From: Alkalilacustris brevis
GTDB lineage: Bacteria; Pseudomonadota; Alphaproteobacteria; Rhodobacterales; Rhodobacteraceae
NCBI RefSeq assembly: GCF_003350345.1
Contig: NZ_QNVJ01000064.1
Coordinates: 186,001 to 250,000, forward strand
Length of the DNA: 64,000 nt
Direction: 5' to 3'
Part shown: positions 31,436-41,343 of the stretch, piece after piece
Layout: each line of letters starts with the position of its first letter
How positions within the stretch are numbered: position 1 is the stretch's first letter
Made by a program: the position numbers and the translations under genes
Notes under the pieces: generated by a model
What the model was told of the DNA's origin: nothing
Seen by the model: the letters and a program-made list of their open reading frames with translations, nothing else
Databases searched by the model: none

Positions 31436-31530
31436 TGAGCGAGTGATAAACAAGCCCCTGCAGCAGGGTGTGCGCTCGCAAGACCACCCTGCCATGAATG
31501 GGGAATCCACAGCTGGGAGGAGAATGTGAA

Positions 31531-32625
31531 ATGAAGTGTGATGGAACCAGATCATCCCCGTCGCGGGCGTTTTTTGTTGGCGGCTGCGTCGCTGCGCTGA
31601 TCACGGCCCCGAGTTTGGCGGCGGCAGACAATTTCACCTTCAGAATCGGCTCGGGCCACCCGTCCGGGCCTTCGGTCTACGTTAATCTCGTCGAGAACTT
31701 CTTCGTGCCCGAAGTCACGCGCCGGGTCGCGGAAGAGACCGAACATACCGTGACCTTCATCGAGGGTTATGGCGGCACCATCGCCGGTGTCGCCGACACG
31801 CTGGAAGCTGTCGAATCGGGGCTACTGGACTTCGGCGCCTATTGTTTCTGCTTCGAGCCGTCGAAACTGTTCCTGCACAACTTCCCCTATTACGCCCCGT
31901 TCGGCCCGCAAAGCTCGGCCGAGGCAATGGAGATTACCCGCACGGTCTATGACGCCCACCCCTGGCTGACCGAAGTGTTCGAGACCGATTACAACCAGAT
32001 CCTGCTGGGGCTGTCAGGCTGGGACAACTACCACCTCGGCACGGTTGACCCGTGGGATGCGGTGAGCGACCTGCAAGGGGTCCGGATCGGTGGTGCCGGG
32101 CCGAACCTGCCCTGGCTCGAATATGCCGGTGCCGTTCCGGTGCAGTCCACTCTGCCCGACGGATACATGAATATGCAGACCGGCATCTATTCCGGCTGGC
32201 TGATGTTCCCCTCGGCCTATCTGGGCTTTCGCTACTACGAGCCTTCGCCCAACTACACGCTGATCGGCTTCGGCCCGATGATGGTCAACGGGCTTACGGT
32301 CAATCGCAACACCTTGGCAAGGTTGCCCGAAGACGTTCAGCAGATCATCCTCGAGGTCGGGCGCGAGTATGAAGCCCGCTCGGGCCATGCTCTCGACGAA
32401 GCCCAGGAACGCGGCCTGATCGGGCTGGAAGAGGCCGGGGCGGTCATCCGCGAACTGCCGCAGGAGACGATCGACGAATGGGCGGCCTCGCTGGCGGATT
32501 ACCCGCGCATTCAGGCGCAGGAAGCCGATAGCCGCGGCCTTCCGGGCACCGAGGTCATTGCGGCCTTCCTGGAGGCGGTGGAGGCAAGCGGTTATGAATG
32601 GCCGCACCCCTACGTGCTCGACTGA
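31531..32625 (+). CDS. dctP: TRAP transporter substrate-binding protein
   Basis: DctP is the periplasmic receptor of the TRAP system. The 364-residue precursor has a signal peptide with a polar start MKCDGTRSSPSRAFF, a hydrophobic core up to residue 28 and an Ala-rich cleavage region SLAAADN. Mature features include RIGSGHPSGPSVYVN, YDAHPWLTEVFETDYN, WDAVSDLQGVRIGGAGPNL, and the second-lobe LPDGYMNMQTGIYSGW. It belongs to the DctP family, but the usual Arg of carboxylate-binding members cannot be pinned from the sequence alone. GGGAGGAG lies 10 bases before the ATG. It is divergent from dctQM. Confidence 0.9.
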   Translation: MKCDGTRSSPSRAFFVGGCVAALITAPSLAAADNFTFRIGSGHPSGPSVYVNLVENFFVPEVTRRVAEETEHTVTFIEGYGGTIAGVADTLEAVESGLLDFGAYCFCFEPSKLFLHNFPYYAPFGPQSSAEAMEITRTVYDAHPWLTEVFETDYNQILLGLSGWDNYHLGTVDPWDAVSDLQGVRIGGAGPNLPWLEYAGAVPVQSTLPDGYMNMQTGIYSGWLMFPSAYLGFRYYEPSPNYTLIGFGPMMVNGLTVNRNTLARLPEDVQQIILEVGREYEARSGHALDEAQERGLIGLEEAGAVIRELPQETIDEWAASLADYPRIQAQEADSRGLPGTEVIAAFLEAVEASGYEWPHPYVLD

Positions 32626-32764
32626 CAATACGGCCTGGAGCGGTGAGCGGAGTTTCAGGATAACTCCGCCTGCCCTCCGGGCCGCACTCTACGCTTCACG
32701 CAGCCCGCGACGTTGCGGATACCGAACAGCCGGCAAGCCGCAAGCGCCTTCTCCCTCCAGATAT

Positions 32765-33763
32765 TCACAGATCGGCAAGCCGCACCGTTTCGCCGCTGTC
32801 GGCTGAGCGACAGATCGCCTCGTAGACAGCGATATTCCCGATCAGTTCCGTATCGGACCAGGGGCGCGGCCCTCGGCCCTCGACCGCCGCCGCGAAAGCC
32901 TCGAGATTCTCGACAACCGCATCGTTCCAGTCGAAGGGTTCGTGATTCACCACGCCTTCTTTTGGTGAATGGAACCAGTCGGTGATGCCGCCGGGCGTAT
33001 CAGGGTGGGTGCCGTTTCGCACCTCGACCCAACCCTCCGAGCCAAAGACCTGAAAGCGCATGAAATGGGGGGTCTTCAGGATTGCGCTGAAATGCGCGGT
33101 CATGCCCGCTTCGAAGCTGAGCTGCGCCACGACCATATCGCCAGTGCTCCAGCCAAGCAGCCGGTCGCGCACCTGGGCCTGAACGCTTTCCACCGGCCCC
33201 AGCATCCACCACAGAAGATCGGTCAGATGGATGCCCATGCCCGTCATCGCACCGCCGGGAGACAGCTCTTTAGAGGTGCGCCAGCTTCCTGCCGGCACCC
33301 CGGCCAGCTTGTCATGGCTGAAGGCGGCTTCGGCATGCATGATCGTTCCCAGTTCACCCCGTTCGATCATGTTGCGCAACCGTTGCATCGCGGGGACAAA
33401 GCGCTGTTCATGACCGATACCAAGGACAAGCCCGGCATCGCGGCAGGCGGCGACAGACCGCCGGGCGCTGGCAGCTGTCATGCCCAGCGGTTTCTCGCAG
33501 AACACGTGCTTTCCGGCAGCCGCGGCCTGAAGCACTTGCTCTTCGTGCAGCATATGCGGCGTGGTCAGCACCACTGCCCGAACCTCGGGATTGGCGAGCG
33601 CCTCTTCGAAACTCGCCACCGGCGCGGCGCCCAGCGCGCGGATATCTTTATGCAGGTTTTCCTGCGGCTCGGCCACAGCCAGCACCCGCAGCGCCGCATT
33701 CCCCTGCTGTCGTGTCACGATATGCTTTCCCCACCAGCCGAAGCCGATCACGGCGATATTCAA
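32765..33763 (-). CDS. Gfo/Idh/MocA-family oxidoreductase
   Basis: The 332-residue protein has the NAD(P) Rossmann motif IAVIGFGWWGKH at its N-terminus, the family motif CEKPLGMTAASARR (Glu-Lys-Pro), and a C-terminal domain with GGAMTGMGIHLTDLLWWM that holds the catalytic Asp/His. Such enzymes oxidise sugars, inositols or sugar acids. No ATG fits; a TTG at 33763-33761, or the one just before it, is the likely start, with GGAAGAAGG upstream. It faces dctP tail to tail, 139 bases apart, so it may not be part of the TRAP function. Confidence 0.83.
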   Translation of the reverse strand: MNIAVIGFGWWGKHIVTRQQGNAALRVLAVAEPQENLHKDIRALGAAPVASFEEALANPEVRAVVLTTPHMLHEEQVLQAAAAGKHVFCEKPLGMTAASARRSVAACRDAGLVLGIGHEQRFVPAMQRLRNMIERGELGTIMHAEAAFSHDKLAGVPAGSWRTSKELSPGGAMTGMGIHLTDLLWWMLGPVESVQAQVRDRLLGWSTGDMVVAQLSFEAGMTAHFSAILKTPHFMRFQVFGSEGWVEVRNGTHPDTPGGITDWFHSPKEGVVNHEPFDWNDAVVENLEAFAAAVEGRGPRPWSDTELIGNIAVYEAICRSADSGETVRLADL

Positions 33764-34040
33764 CAAGGCCTTCTTCCTTCCCTGGTTGGTCAGATCGTTA
33801 CCGCGGCCGCGCCACCCGGCACCTCCGCCACGCACGACCATAGCCCGCCACCTGAGTCCGCAAAAACCATTTTCCCTTATGGCCGCAATCGGAAAACCGG
33901 ATACTGCCCCGATCAACTGTTCAGTGCGAATGGGAAGAAACGGGCGGCTCCCCTCGAACCTGCATACGGTGAGACAGGCAGCCCAATCTGCGGCGAAGCT
34001 GTGGCCTGGGGAATTTGGCTCAACCGAGGCTTCAAGAACG

Positions 34041-34062
34041 ACAGGGCGGAGCGCGGCCCTGT
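34041..34062 (-). terminator. Possible terminator hairpin after hisD
   Basis: On the minus strand ACAGGGC/GCCCTGT forms a 7-bp stem with an 8-base loop right at the hisD stop. It is followed by only CGTTCTT, so it is a weak terminator at best. Confidence 0.35.
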
Positions 34063-35363
34063 CACTCGTTCAGCCGCTCCAGACGGGCGCGCACACTCAG
34101 CCCGTGGGCCTCAAGGCTTTCGGCGATGGCCAGCCGCTCGGCGGCGGGGCCGATGGCGCGCAGGGCATCAGGCGTCATCCGGGCGATGGTGGTCCGTTTG
34201 AGGAAATCCATCACCGACAACCCGCTGGAAAACCTCGCCGAGCGCGCGGTCGGCAGCACATGGTTGGGCCCGCCGATATAGTCGCCGATGGCCTCGGGCG
34301 TCCAGGCACCCAGAAACACCGCACCGGCATGGGTAATCTTGCCCAAAAGCGCCTCGGGGTCTTCGACACACAGTTCCAGATGCTCGGGCGCGATCCGGTC
34401 GGAAAGGGCGGCTGCCTCGTCTAGGTCGCGCACCACGATCACCGCGCCATGGTCGCGCCAGCTGGCCCCGGCGATGGCGCGGCGCTCCAGCGTCTCAAGC
34501 CGCGCTGCAACCGCATCGGCCACCGCCTGCCCGAAGACCGCATCGTCGGTGATCAGGATCGACTGCGCGCTTTCGTCATGTTCGGCCTGACTGAGCAGAT
34601 CAAGCGCGATCCAGTCCGGATCATTGTGCCGGTCGGCGATCACCAGAATCTCGGAAGGGCCCGCGATCATGTCGATGCCCACATGGCCAAACACCCGCCG
34701 CTTGGCCGCCGCCACATAGGCATTGCCGGGGCCGGTGATCTTGTCGGCGGCGGGGATGGTCTCCGTGCCGTAAGCCATCGCCGCAATCGCCTGCGCACCG
34801 CCGATGCGATAGATCCGGTCCACCCCGGCCAGCCGCGCGGCATAGAGCACCAGCGGGTTGGCCACCCCGTCGGGCGTGGGCGCGCAGATCATCAGGTTGG
34901 GCACGCCAGCCACCTGGGCGGGCACCGCATTCATCAGCACCGAAGACGGATAACTGGCCAGCCCCCCGGGCACATACAGCCCCGCCGAGGAAAGCGGTGT
35001 CCAGCGCCAGCCCAGCGAGGCGCCCTCCGGATCGGTCCAGCGGGTATCTTTCGGCATCTGGCGACGGTGATAGGCGCGGATGCGATCGGCCGCGAGATCG
35101 AGCGCGGCGCGATCTTCGGGCGAAACGCGGGCGCAGTGATCGTCGATTTCCTCAGGGGTGAAGGCCAGTTTCTCGGGCGTCAGGCGCAGGCGATCGAAAC
35201 GCTCGGTCAGTTCGATCACGCTGTCATCGCCGCGCGCGCGCACATCCGCGATGATGGCGGCGACGGCCTCGTCAACGTCAACGGCTTCTTCGCGCTTGGC
35301 GGACAGCAGTGCGCGAAACGCAGCTTCGAAACCTGCCTCGCGGCTGCTCAGAAACTGCGGCAT
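34062..35363 (-). CDS. hisD: Histidinol dehydrogenase
   Basis: HisD performs the last two oxidations of histidine synthesis with NAD. The 433-residue zinc enzyme has WRWTPLSSAGLYVPGGLASYPSSVLMNAVPAQVAGV, GPGNAYVAAAKRRVFG, MIAGPSEILVIAD, the zinc ligand motif LLSQAEHDES, and the catalytic Glu-His in IAPEHLEL, then GGPNHVLPT. Length is standard. Its start overlaps the DUF2948 stop by one base. The order murA-DUF2948-hisD is, to my knowledge, usual in Rhodobacterales. Confidence 0.96.
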   Translation of the reverse strand: MPQFLSSREAGFEAAFRALLSAKREEAVDVDEAVAAIIADVRARGDDSVIELTERFDRLRLTPEKLAFTPEEIDDHCARVSPEDRAALDLAADRIRAYHRRQMPKDTRWTDPEGASLGWRWTPLSSAGLYVPGGLASYPSSVLMNAVPAQVAGVPNLMICAPTPDGVANPLVLYAARLAGVDRIYRIGGAQAIAAMAYGTETIPAADKITGPGNAYVAAAKRRVFGHVGIDMIAGPSEILVIADRHNDPDWIALDLLSQAEHDESAQSILITDDAVFGQAVADAVAARLETLERRAIAGASWRDHGAVIVVRDLDEAAALSDRIAPEHLELCVEDPEALLGKITHAGAVFLGAWTPEAIGDYIGGPNHVLPTARSARFSSGLSVMDFLKRTTIARMTPDALRAIGPAAERLAIAESLEAHGLSVRARLERLNE

Positions 35364-35848
35364 CAGTTTTCGCCTTCGGGGTGGTCGGGCGCCTTGCCCG
35401 ACGGGGCCAGATAAGGCCGCGTGACATCGCGCAGCGTGACCTCCAGGCACTCGACATCCAGCCGCACCGCGCCATCACCGGCAAGAACCAGTGTGATCTG
35501 CCCGGTGCCATCCTCGCCCGGCGCGAACTCCAGCGATAGCACCGACAGCACCGTATCGCGATCGGCAAGGTCAACGCCGTCGCTGGCGACCGCCTGCACA
35601 TCCTCGACCGCCAGTACCGACTGCACCCGCTCATAGGGGCGGCCCCGGGCCTCGGCTGCGGCGTGGTCCTCCCAGCGGAAACGGTTGAGCAGCACCGCAA
35701 AACGGCGCGCGCGACGCTGCCAGGCCATTTCGGTGATCGGGAACACGGCGTCCTGCACCAGCGACGAGATCACCCGCAGATCATCGACATCCAGCGCCCT
35801 GAGCGCCAGCGGGCGTTCGCGCCCGTCTTCATAGCTTGCATCGCTCAT
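35363..35848 (-). CDS. DUF2948 family protein
   Basis: A 161-residue protein of the alphaproteobacterial DUF2948 family. Recognisable parts are [22 protein letters not shown] near the start, [17 protein letters not shown] in the middle and [22 protein letters not shown] near the end. It seems to be a small soluble alpha/beta domain. It overlaps murA by 4 bases and hisD by 1, so it is translationally coupled with both. Function is unknown. Confidence 0.85.
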   Translation of the reverse strand: MSDASYEDGRERPLALRALDVDDLRVISSLVQDAVFPITEMAWQRRARRFAVLLNRFRWEDHAAAEARGRPYERVQSVLAVEDVQAVASDGVDLADRDTVLSVLSLEFAPGEDGTGQITLVLAGDGAVRLDVECLEVTLRDVTRPYLAPSGKAPDHPEGEN

Positions 35849-37113
35849 CCGGCATTCACCCGTTCGATTGTGGCCCCGCAGGCACGGAGCTTTTCCTCGA
35901 CCCGTTCGTAACCCCGGTCAAGATGGTATACCCGGCTGACCACGGTTTCGCCCTCGGCCGCAAGCCCTGCAAGGATCAGCGAGACACTGGCGCGCAGATC
36001 GGTCGCCATCACCGGGGCACCGCGCAGACGCTCCACCCCGGTGACACGGGCGGTGCCGCCATGCACATCGATCCGCGCGCCCATGCGCATCAACTCGGGC
36101 GCGTGCATGAAACGGTTCTCGAAAATCCGCTCCTCGAGCACCGAGCAGCCCTCGGCCGTGCACATCAGCGCCATCATCTGCGCCTGGAGATCGGTGGGAA
36201 AGCCGGGAAACGGCGCCGTCGTCACATCGACGGCGCGCACCCGGCCATTCTTGCGGCTCACGCGGATGCCCTTATCGGTTTGCTCCACATCGATGCCGGC
36301 CTCTTGCAGCTTCTCGGCAAAGGCCGAGACCAGGTCGAGCCGCCCGCCAAGGCACTCCACCTCGCCGCCGGCGATGGCGGGCGCCAGCATGTAGGTGCCC
36401 AGTTCGATCCGATCGGCCACCACGGGGTGGGTTGCACCGCTGAGCCTGTCGACACCCTCGATCACGATTTCCGCGCTGCCCTCGCCCTCGATCTGCGCGC
36501 CCATACGGCGCAGGCAGTGGGCCAGGTCAACGATCTCGGGCTCGCGGGCGGCGTTGCGGATCACGGTGGTGCCACGCGCCAGGGTCGCGGCCATCAGCGC
36601 GTTTTCGGTCGCGCCGACCGAGACGATGGGGAACTCGATCACCGCGCCGCGCAGCCCTTTGGACGCGCGCGCATGCAAATAGCCGTCACGCAGCTCAAGC
36701 TCGGCCCCCAGCCTCTCCATCGCCATCTGATGCAGATCGACCGGGCGCGCGCCAATGGCACAGCCGCCGGGCAGGCTTACCTCGGCATGGCCCTCGCGCG
36801 CCAGAAGCGGCCCCAGCACCAGGACTGACGCCCGCATCTTGCGCACGATCTCGTAATCGGCGCGCGTGCTCGATATGGCGTGGGACGAAAGCGCCAGCAC
36901 CCGCCCGTCCTGCAGCGCCGAAACCTCGGCCCCGAGCGATTCCAGCAGCGCCGACATGGTGCGAATGTCGGAAAGCCGGGGCGCATTGGTCAGGGTCAGC
37001 GGCTCTTCGCTCAGCAGCGTGGCGGGCATCAACGTCAGGCAGGCGTTCTTGGCACCCGCGATGGGGATGGCGCCGCGCAATTCTGCCCCGCCCTGTATCC
37101 TGATCGAATCCAT
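35845..37113 (-). CDS. murA: UDP-N-acetylglucosamine 1-carboxyvinyltransferase
   Basis: MurA transfers enolpyruvate from phosphoenolpyruvate to UDP-GlcNAc, the first committed peptidoglycan step and the fosfomycin target. The 422-residue protein has the catalytic-loop motif [15 protein letters not shown], where Cys118 corresponds to E. coli Cys115, so it should be fosfomycin sensitive at the target. The N-terminal [12 protein letters not shown] holds Lys22-Asn23. A small basic protein gene lies 9 bases upstream. It is followed by DUF2948 and hisD in one operon. Confidence 0.97.
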   Translation of the reverse strand: MDSIRIQGGAELRGAIPIAGAKNACLTLMPATLLSEEPLTLTNAPRLSDIRTMSALLESLGAEVSALQDGRVLALSSHAISSTRADYEIVRKMRASVLVLGPLLAREGHAEVSLPGGCAIGARPVDLHQMAMERLGAELELRDGYLHARASKGLRGAVIEFPIVSVGATENALMAATLARGTTVIRNAAREPEIVDLAHCLRRMGAQIEGEGSAEIVIEGVDRLSGATHPVVADRIELGTYMLAPAIAGGEVECLGGRLDLVSAFAEKLQEAGIDVEQTDKGIRVSRKNGRVRAVDVTTAPFPGFPTDLQAQMMALMCTAEGCSVLEERIFENRFMHAPELMRMGARIDVHGGTARVTGVERLRGAPVMATDLRASVSLILAGLAAEGETVVSRVYHLDRGYERVEEKLRACGATIERVNAG

Positions 37114-37122
37114 CCGCCTGCC

Positions 37123-37275
37123 TCACTTGTCCGATTTCTGCCCGCCGCGCGCGCGGGCCTGCGCCTTGCGACGGGCGATATTGGCTTTCAGCGCTGCCTT
37201 CAACCGCGCTTCGCGGCTGTTTTCTGCCTTGGTAGCAGGTTTTTGCGCCGGGCGCTCGGGGGGGGTGCGTTCCAT
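37123..37275 (-). CDS. Small basic protein upstream of murA
   Basis: This 50-residue open frame reads MERTPPERPAQKPATKAENS, then REARLKAALKANIARRKAQA, and ends RARGGQKSDK. It is very basic, and its Arg/Lys/Ala pattern from about residue 21 to 44 predicts one amphipathic helix. It is only 9 bases upstream of murA, so it should be on the same mRNA. Short proteins of this kind are common ahead of murA in Rhodobacterales as I recall, but I cannot name a family. RNA or ribosome binding is a guess from charge. Confidence 0.6.
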   Translation of the reverse strand: MERTPPERPAQKPATKAENSREARLKAALKANIARRKAQARARGGQKSDK

Positions 37276-37497
37276 GCCTCTTTCTGTATCCCAGGCACGA
37301 AGTTCCGTCCAGATTGTGCTTGCACGCCTCCGAAATTGCGTCTATCCCGCGCCCCGTGAACGCGCTGCCAAGCAGCGGTGGAGGCTCCTGATAAGGAAGT
37401 GTCGGCCACCGAAGCGGAAAGTGGTGCGAAAACAAGGGTTCAGAAGGTTCCTGACGGTGCTCGAGGGGCGCCCGGGAAAGCAGAGATGAAGGAGTTT

Positions 37498-37789
<292 letters not shown>

Positions 37790-37799
37790 TGTTCGCGAA

Positions 37800-37829
37800 G
37801 GGCCGCTTCCAGCCGGAGCGGCCCTTTTT
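37800..37829 (+). terminator. Rho-independent terminator of the tRNA-Thr gene
   Basis: An 8-bp stem GGGCCGCT/AGCGGCCC with a 9-base loop (37808-37816) is followed by five T. It lies 10 bases after the CCA end. Confidence 0.88.
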
Positions 37830-38209
37830 GCATCCGGCGCGTGCTTCGGCCCCTGTTGCGGGTTGAAGCCGACCGCGTTCACACGCCTTCGCTCGGCCGA
37901 TGCCCGAACTGTGCCCCGGTCCTGTGTGAACACCGCAGACACACCGAAATACAGTAAGCGCCGGGGGGCGCCGCTGGATGTTGTCGAGGGTCACTTCACC
38001 CTGCCACACACCAGCGCGCCGAACCCCAAGGCCCTTTGAGTGATCCGCTCAATACCTGCCGGGTGAATGGCCAAAATAAAGGAACCACGCCGCGCGTGGG
38101 GCAATGCAGAGGCCAATGCGACAAGCCGCGCCGAAAGCCCGCCTGATGGCGGATCAGCAAGACTGCTCGGCATTTCCTCCGGCAGAAACGATGGCTTATG
38201 GGGAAGAAG
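37830..38209. other. Region between the two tRNA genes without a supported gene
   Basis: These 380 bases contain only short open frames. One on the minus strand, near 37991-38173, codes for about 60 residues without a recognisable domain or ribosome binding site. No terminator or promoter of quality was seen. Confidence 0.55.
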
Positions 38210-38284
38210 TGGCAGCCCGTAGGGGAATCGAACCCCTCTTTCCAGGTTGAAAACCTGGCGTCCTAACCGATAGACGAACGGGCC
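38210..38284 (-). tRNA. tRNA-Glu(UUC)
   Basis: On the minus strand the 75-nt gene reads GGCCCGT in the 5' acceptor, anticodon arm CCAGG TTTTCAA CCTGG with anticodon TTC, T arm GAGGGG TTCGATT CCCCT, and 3' ACGGGCT with discriminator G and encoded CCA. The first pair is G-U. The gene is intact and uninterrupted. Confidence 0.96.
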
Positions 38285-38302
38285 ATCCGGTGCGTGAGGC
38301 GC

Positions 38303-38331
38303 TGTCTAAGCAAAGGCGCAGCGCTCTGCAA
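38303..38331 (-). promoter_or_regulatory. Candidate promoter of tRNA-Glu
   Basis: Minus strand: TTGCAG (38331-38326), 17 bases, TAGACA (38308-38303). The start would be near 38296, about 11 bases before the mature 5' end. Confidence 0.45.
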
Positions 38332-38375
38332 GCGGATTTTTGCGCGAAATGGCAAGTGCCGTGGGAAAGTGGCCG

Positions 38376-40142
38376 TTACGCCGGGGCCGCATCTTCGAGC
38401 CGCATCTGAACACGCCTGCGCCCGCCCCAATCATTGATTTCCAGCCGCCCCGCCAAGTGGAAGCGCCGCCCCGCGTGACCCTCCAGAAGCGGGCCGAGCG
38501 GGCCATCGAAAGCGCCGAAACAGACAATATCGAGTTTCCCGCCCGCATCCTTTCCCAGCCCGAGGCGCAGATGCCCCGTGCCCATGCGCCGCACAAAGCC
38601 CAGCGAGACATCGGGCAGCGCGAATCGTGGCGCCGGCGCACCCGCACCGAAGGGGCCTGCGGCCTCGATCTGTTCGACAAGCTCTATGGTGGCCGCTGTC
38701 GGCATGATCACCGAATCGAGCCAGAGGTCACCCGGGCCGCCCGCGCCCGCGCCCTGCCGCGCCAGCAGCTCCGCGAGCCGCTCCATCGCAGGCTCCAGCC
38801 GGTCGCGCGCCACGGTCAGACCGGCGGCCATGCGGTGCCCGCCCCCCTTTATGAGCAGCCCTTCGGCAGCGATGCGCTGCACCGCGGCCCCCAGATCGAC
38901 CCCGGCAATCGAGCGGGCCGACCCCTTGCCCTCGTCGCCATCAAGCCCGATCACCACGGCGGGGCGGCCCAGCGCTTCCTTCATGCGCGCGGCGACGATG
39001 CCGAGGACGCCGGGATGCCAGCCCTCGCCCGCGGCCCAGACCAGCGGACCATCAGCGCCGCGTGCCTCGGCCTGGGCAATCGCGGCCGCCTGCACCCCGG
39101 CCTCGATCTCGCGGCGTTCGGCGTTCAGCTCTTCCAGCCGCGCGGCCAGCGATTCGGCCTCGGCACGGTCGGTGCAAGCCAGGAGCCGCGCACCCAGATC
39201 GGCCCGCCCCACACGCCCACCAGCATTTATCCGCGGCCCCAACAGGAACCCGAGGTGATGGGCATTGGGCGCGCTGTTCATCCGTGCCACATCAGCCAAC
39301 GCCACCAGCCCGGGGCGCTGGCGCCGCGCCATCACCGCCAGCCCCTGGCGCACCAGCGCGCGGTTCACGCCCACCAGCGGCGCCACATCGGCCACGGTGG
39401 CCAGCGCCACCAGGTCAAGCATCGCCATGAGGTCCGGCCCCTGCACCCCCTGCCCGCGCAGGCGCCGGTTCGCCTCGACCAGCAGCAGGAACACCACGCC
39501 TGCCGCGCAAAGATGCCCCAGATCGCCGCTTTCGTCCTGGCGGTTGGGGTTCACCACGGCCAGCGCGGGCGGCAGGGTCTCGGCGCCCAGGTGATGGTCG
39601 AGCACGATCACATCCGCGCCGCGCGCGGCCGCAATGGGCTCATGACTGAGCGTGCCGCAATCGACGCAGACGATCAGATCGTGATCGCGCGCAAGCGCCT
39701 CCATCGCGGGGACATTGGGGCCATAGCCTTCGTCAATGCGATCGGGGATGTAGAGCGTGGCATCCCGGCCCAGCCCGCGCAGCCAAACCAGCAACAGTGC
39801 CGCCGAAGCGCCGCCATCAACATCGTAATCGGCAAAGATGGCGATGCGCTCGCGCCGTTCCACTGCGGCCAGAAACCGCTCGGCCGCTGCCTCCATGTCG
39901 CGCAGGCCAAGCGGGTCGGGCAGCAGATCGCGCAGGCGGGGTTGAAGAAAGCCGGGCACTTCGCCCGCGCTGACACCGCGTCGCACCAGCACCCGCGCCA
40001 GGGCCTCGTGCAGACCCTGCGCCTGGGCCATTGCCGCGGCGTGGCGCTGTGCCTCCTCATCGGGGCCGACCCAGCGACGGCCCAGCGCCGAAGCCTCGAC
40101 CCCCAGAAAGGCGCGGCCCGGCTGCCCGGCGCCGGCGCTCAC
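38376..40142 (-). CDS. recJ: Single-stranded-DNA-specific exonuclease RecJ (GTG start)
   Basis: RecJ degrades single-stranded DNA 5' to 3' in recombination and mismatch repair. The 588-residue protein has the DHH-family motifs DYDVDG (105-110), VCVDCGT, and DHH at 182-184, followed by VVNPNRQDE and the C-terminal DHHA1 motif with GGGHRMAAG. An OB-fold domain ends the protein. The GTG start at 40142 overlaps the glpX stop by 4 bases. It is the third gene of the hom-glpX-recJ unit. Confidence 0.95.
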   Translation of the reverse strand: MSAGAGQPGRAFLGVEASALGRRWVGPDEEAQRHAAAMAQAQGLHEALARVLVRRGVSAGEVPGFLQPRLRDLLPDPLGLRDMEAAAERFLAAVERRERIAIFADYDVDGGASAALLLVWLRGLGRDATLYIPDRIDEGYGPNVPAMEALARDHDLIVCVDCGTLSHEPIAAARGADVIVLDHHLGAETLPPALAVVNPNRQDESGDLGHLCAAGVVFLLLVEANRRLRGQGVQGPDLMAMLDLVALATVADVAPLVGVNRALVRQGLAVMARRQRPGLVALADVARMNSAPNAHHLGFLLGPRINAGGRVGRADLGARLLACTDRAEAESLAARLEELNAERREIEAGVQAAAIAQAEARGADGPLVWAAGEGWHPGVLGIVAARMKEALGRPAVVIGLDGDEGKGSARSIAGVDLGAAVQRIAAEGLLIKGGGHRMAAGLTVARDRLEPAMERLAELLARQGAGAGGPGDLWLDSVIMPTAATIELVEQIEAAGPFGAGAPAPRFALPDVSLGFVRRMGTGHLRLGLGKDAGGKLDIVCFGAFDGPLGPLLEGHAGRRFHLAGRLEINDWGGRRRVQMRLEDAAPA

Positions 40143-41104
40143 TTTGCCGGGGTCTTGTAGGTCATCCGGCGGACCGACCCTGTGCGCGACCGCATCAGCA
40201 GCGTGTCGGTGGTGAACCAGCCCGGCTCGCGCTTGACGCCGGCCAGGATCGAGCCATCGGTGACGCCGGTCGCGGCAAAGATCACATCGGCGGTGACCAT
40301 GTCGTCGCGCGCATAGATGCGGTCGAGATCCTCGATCCCGGCACGGCGGGCGCGCGCGATCTCGTCATCGTTACGAAACTTGAGCCGGCCCCACATCTGC
40401 CCGCCCATGCAGCGCAGCGCCGCCGCGGCCAGCACGCCCTCGGGGGCGCCGCCGAGACCCATGTACATGTCGATACCGGTGCGCTCGACCTCGGCGCAAT
40501 GGATCACCCCGGCCACATCGCCATCGGTGATCAGCCTGATCGCCGCGCCGGTTTCGCGCACTTCGGCGATCAGATCCTCGTGCCGGGGGCGTTCGAGGAT
40601 ACAGCAGGTAATGTCGGTCACGTCGCAGCCCTGGGCCGCGGCCAGGGCGCGAACCCGCTCGCCCGGCGACATCTCGAGGCTGACCACATCCTTGGGATAG
40701 CCCGGCCCGATCGCCAGCTTGTCCATGTAGACATCGGGCGCGTGCAGCATGGTCCCGCGCGGGGCCATGGCGATCACCGTCAGCGCGTTGGGCATGTCCT
40801 TGGCGGTCAGGGTCGTGCCCTCGAGCGGGTCGAGGGCGATGTCCACCGCCGGCCCCCTGCCGGTGCCGACCTCTTCGCCGATGAAGAGCATGGGCGCCTC
40901 GTCACGCTCGCCCTCGCCGATGACAACGCAACCGGCAATGTCGAGCATGTTGAGCTGGCTGCGCATCGCCTCGACCGCCTCGGTATCGGCGGCCTTCTCG
41001 TCACCGCGTCCGACCATCCGTGCCGAGGCCAGCGCTGCGGCCTCCGAAACGCGGGCCAATCCCAGCGAAAGCATGCGGTCCTGGAAAATCTCGGAATCGG
41101 CCAT
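40139..41104 (-). CDS. glpX: Class II fructose-1,6-bisphosphatase
   Basis: GlpX removes the 1-phosphate of fructose 1,6-bisphosphate in gluconeogenesis. The 321-residue protein has the class II signature GEGERDEAPML (64-74), metal-binding DPLEGTT (92-98), and the closing pattern GGAPEGVLAAAALRCMGGQMWGRL. The start at 41104 is the ATG of MADSEIFQDRMLSLGLARV, and further upstream sequence shows no family match. It overlaps recJ by 4 bases. The gap to hom carries repeat copy E. Confidence 0.95.
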   Translation of the reverse strand: MADSEIFQDRMLSLGLARVSEAAALASARMVGRGDEKAADTEAVEAMRSQLNMLDIAGCVVIGEGERDEAPMLFIGEEVGTGRGPAVDIALDPLEGTTLTAKDMPNALTVIAMAPRGTMLHAPDVYMDKLAIGPGYPKDVVSLEMSPGERVRALAAAQGCDVTDITCCILERPRHEDLIAEVRETGAAIRLITDGDVAGVIHCAEVERTGIDMYMGLGGAPEGVLAAAALRCMGGQMWGRLKFRNDDEIARARRAGIEDLDRIYARDDMVTADVIFAATGVTDGSILAGVKREPGWFTTDTLLMRSRTGSVRRMTYKTPAK

Positions 41105-41268
41105 CTCGGTAAACCCTTTCGGTAAAGCGCGCTTGCCCTCACATAGCCGCGACGTGACCCGGGACACAAGCGCAACCATCCCCGGGCGGGCAGTGCGGGC
41201 TGCCGGATGCGCTTGCACCCTTTGGCGCGCATGATTTTCCGGCGGTGCGCCTTTGGCTACTGGCGGCG

Positions 41269-41304
41269 GCCTCCGGCGGGGATATTTTTCTCACAGTGAA
41301 GAGA
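41269..41304 (+). repeat. Dispersed intergenic repeat, copy E
   Basis: Reads GCCTCCGGCGGGGATATTTT followed by TCTCACAGTGAAGAG. It is the clearest copy in the window and lies in the hom-glpX gap. Confidence 0.72.
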
Positions 41305-41343
41305 CTTGGCGCACCGCCCCGCCGCCATGCCCGGGCCGGCGGT

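Larger units (their letters stand above)
31227..31530. other. Divergent control region of the TRAP locus
   Basis: The 304-base gap between dctQ and dctP is AT-rich around 31290-31345. It contains the palindrome 31316-31334 and a plus-strand promoter at 31408-31435. No additional gene is seen. Confidence 0.65.

Noticed and set aside
37991-38173. 60-codon minus-strand frame between the tRNA genes
   Set aside because: Looks protein-like in part, but has no ribosome binding site and no family that I recognise.
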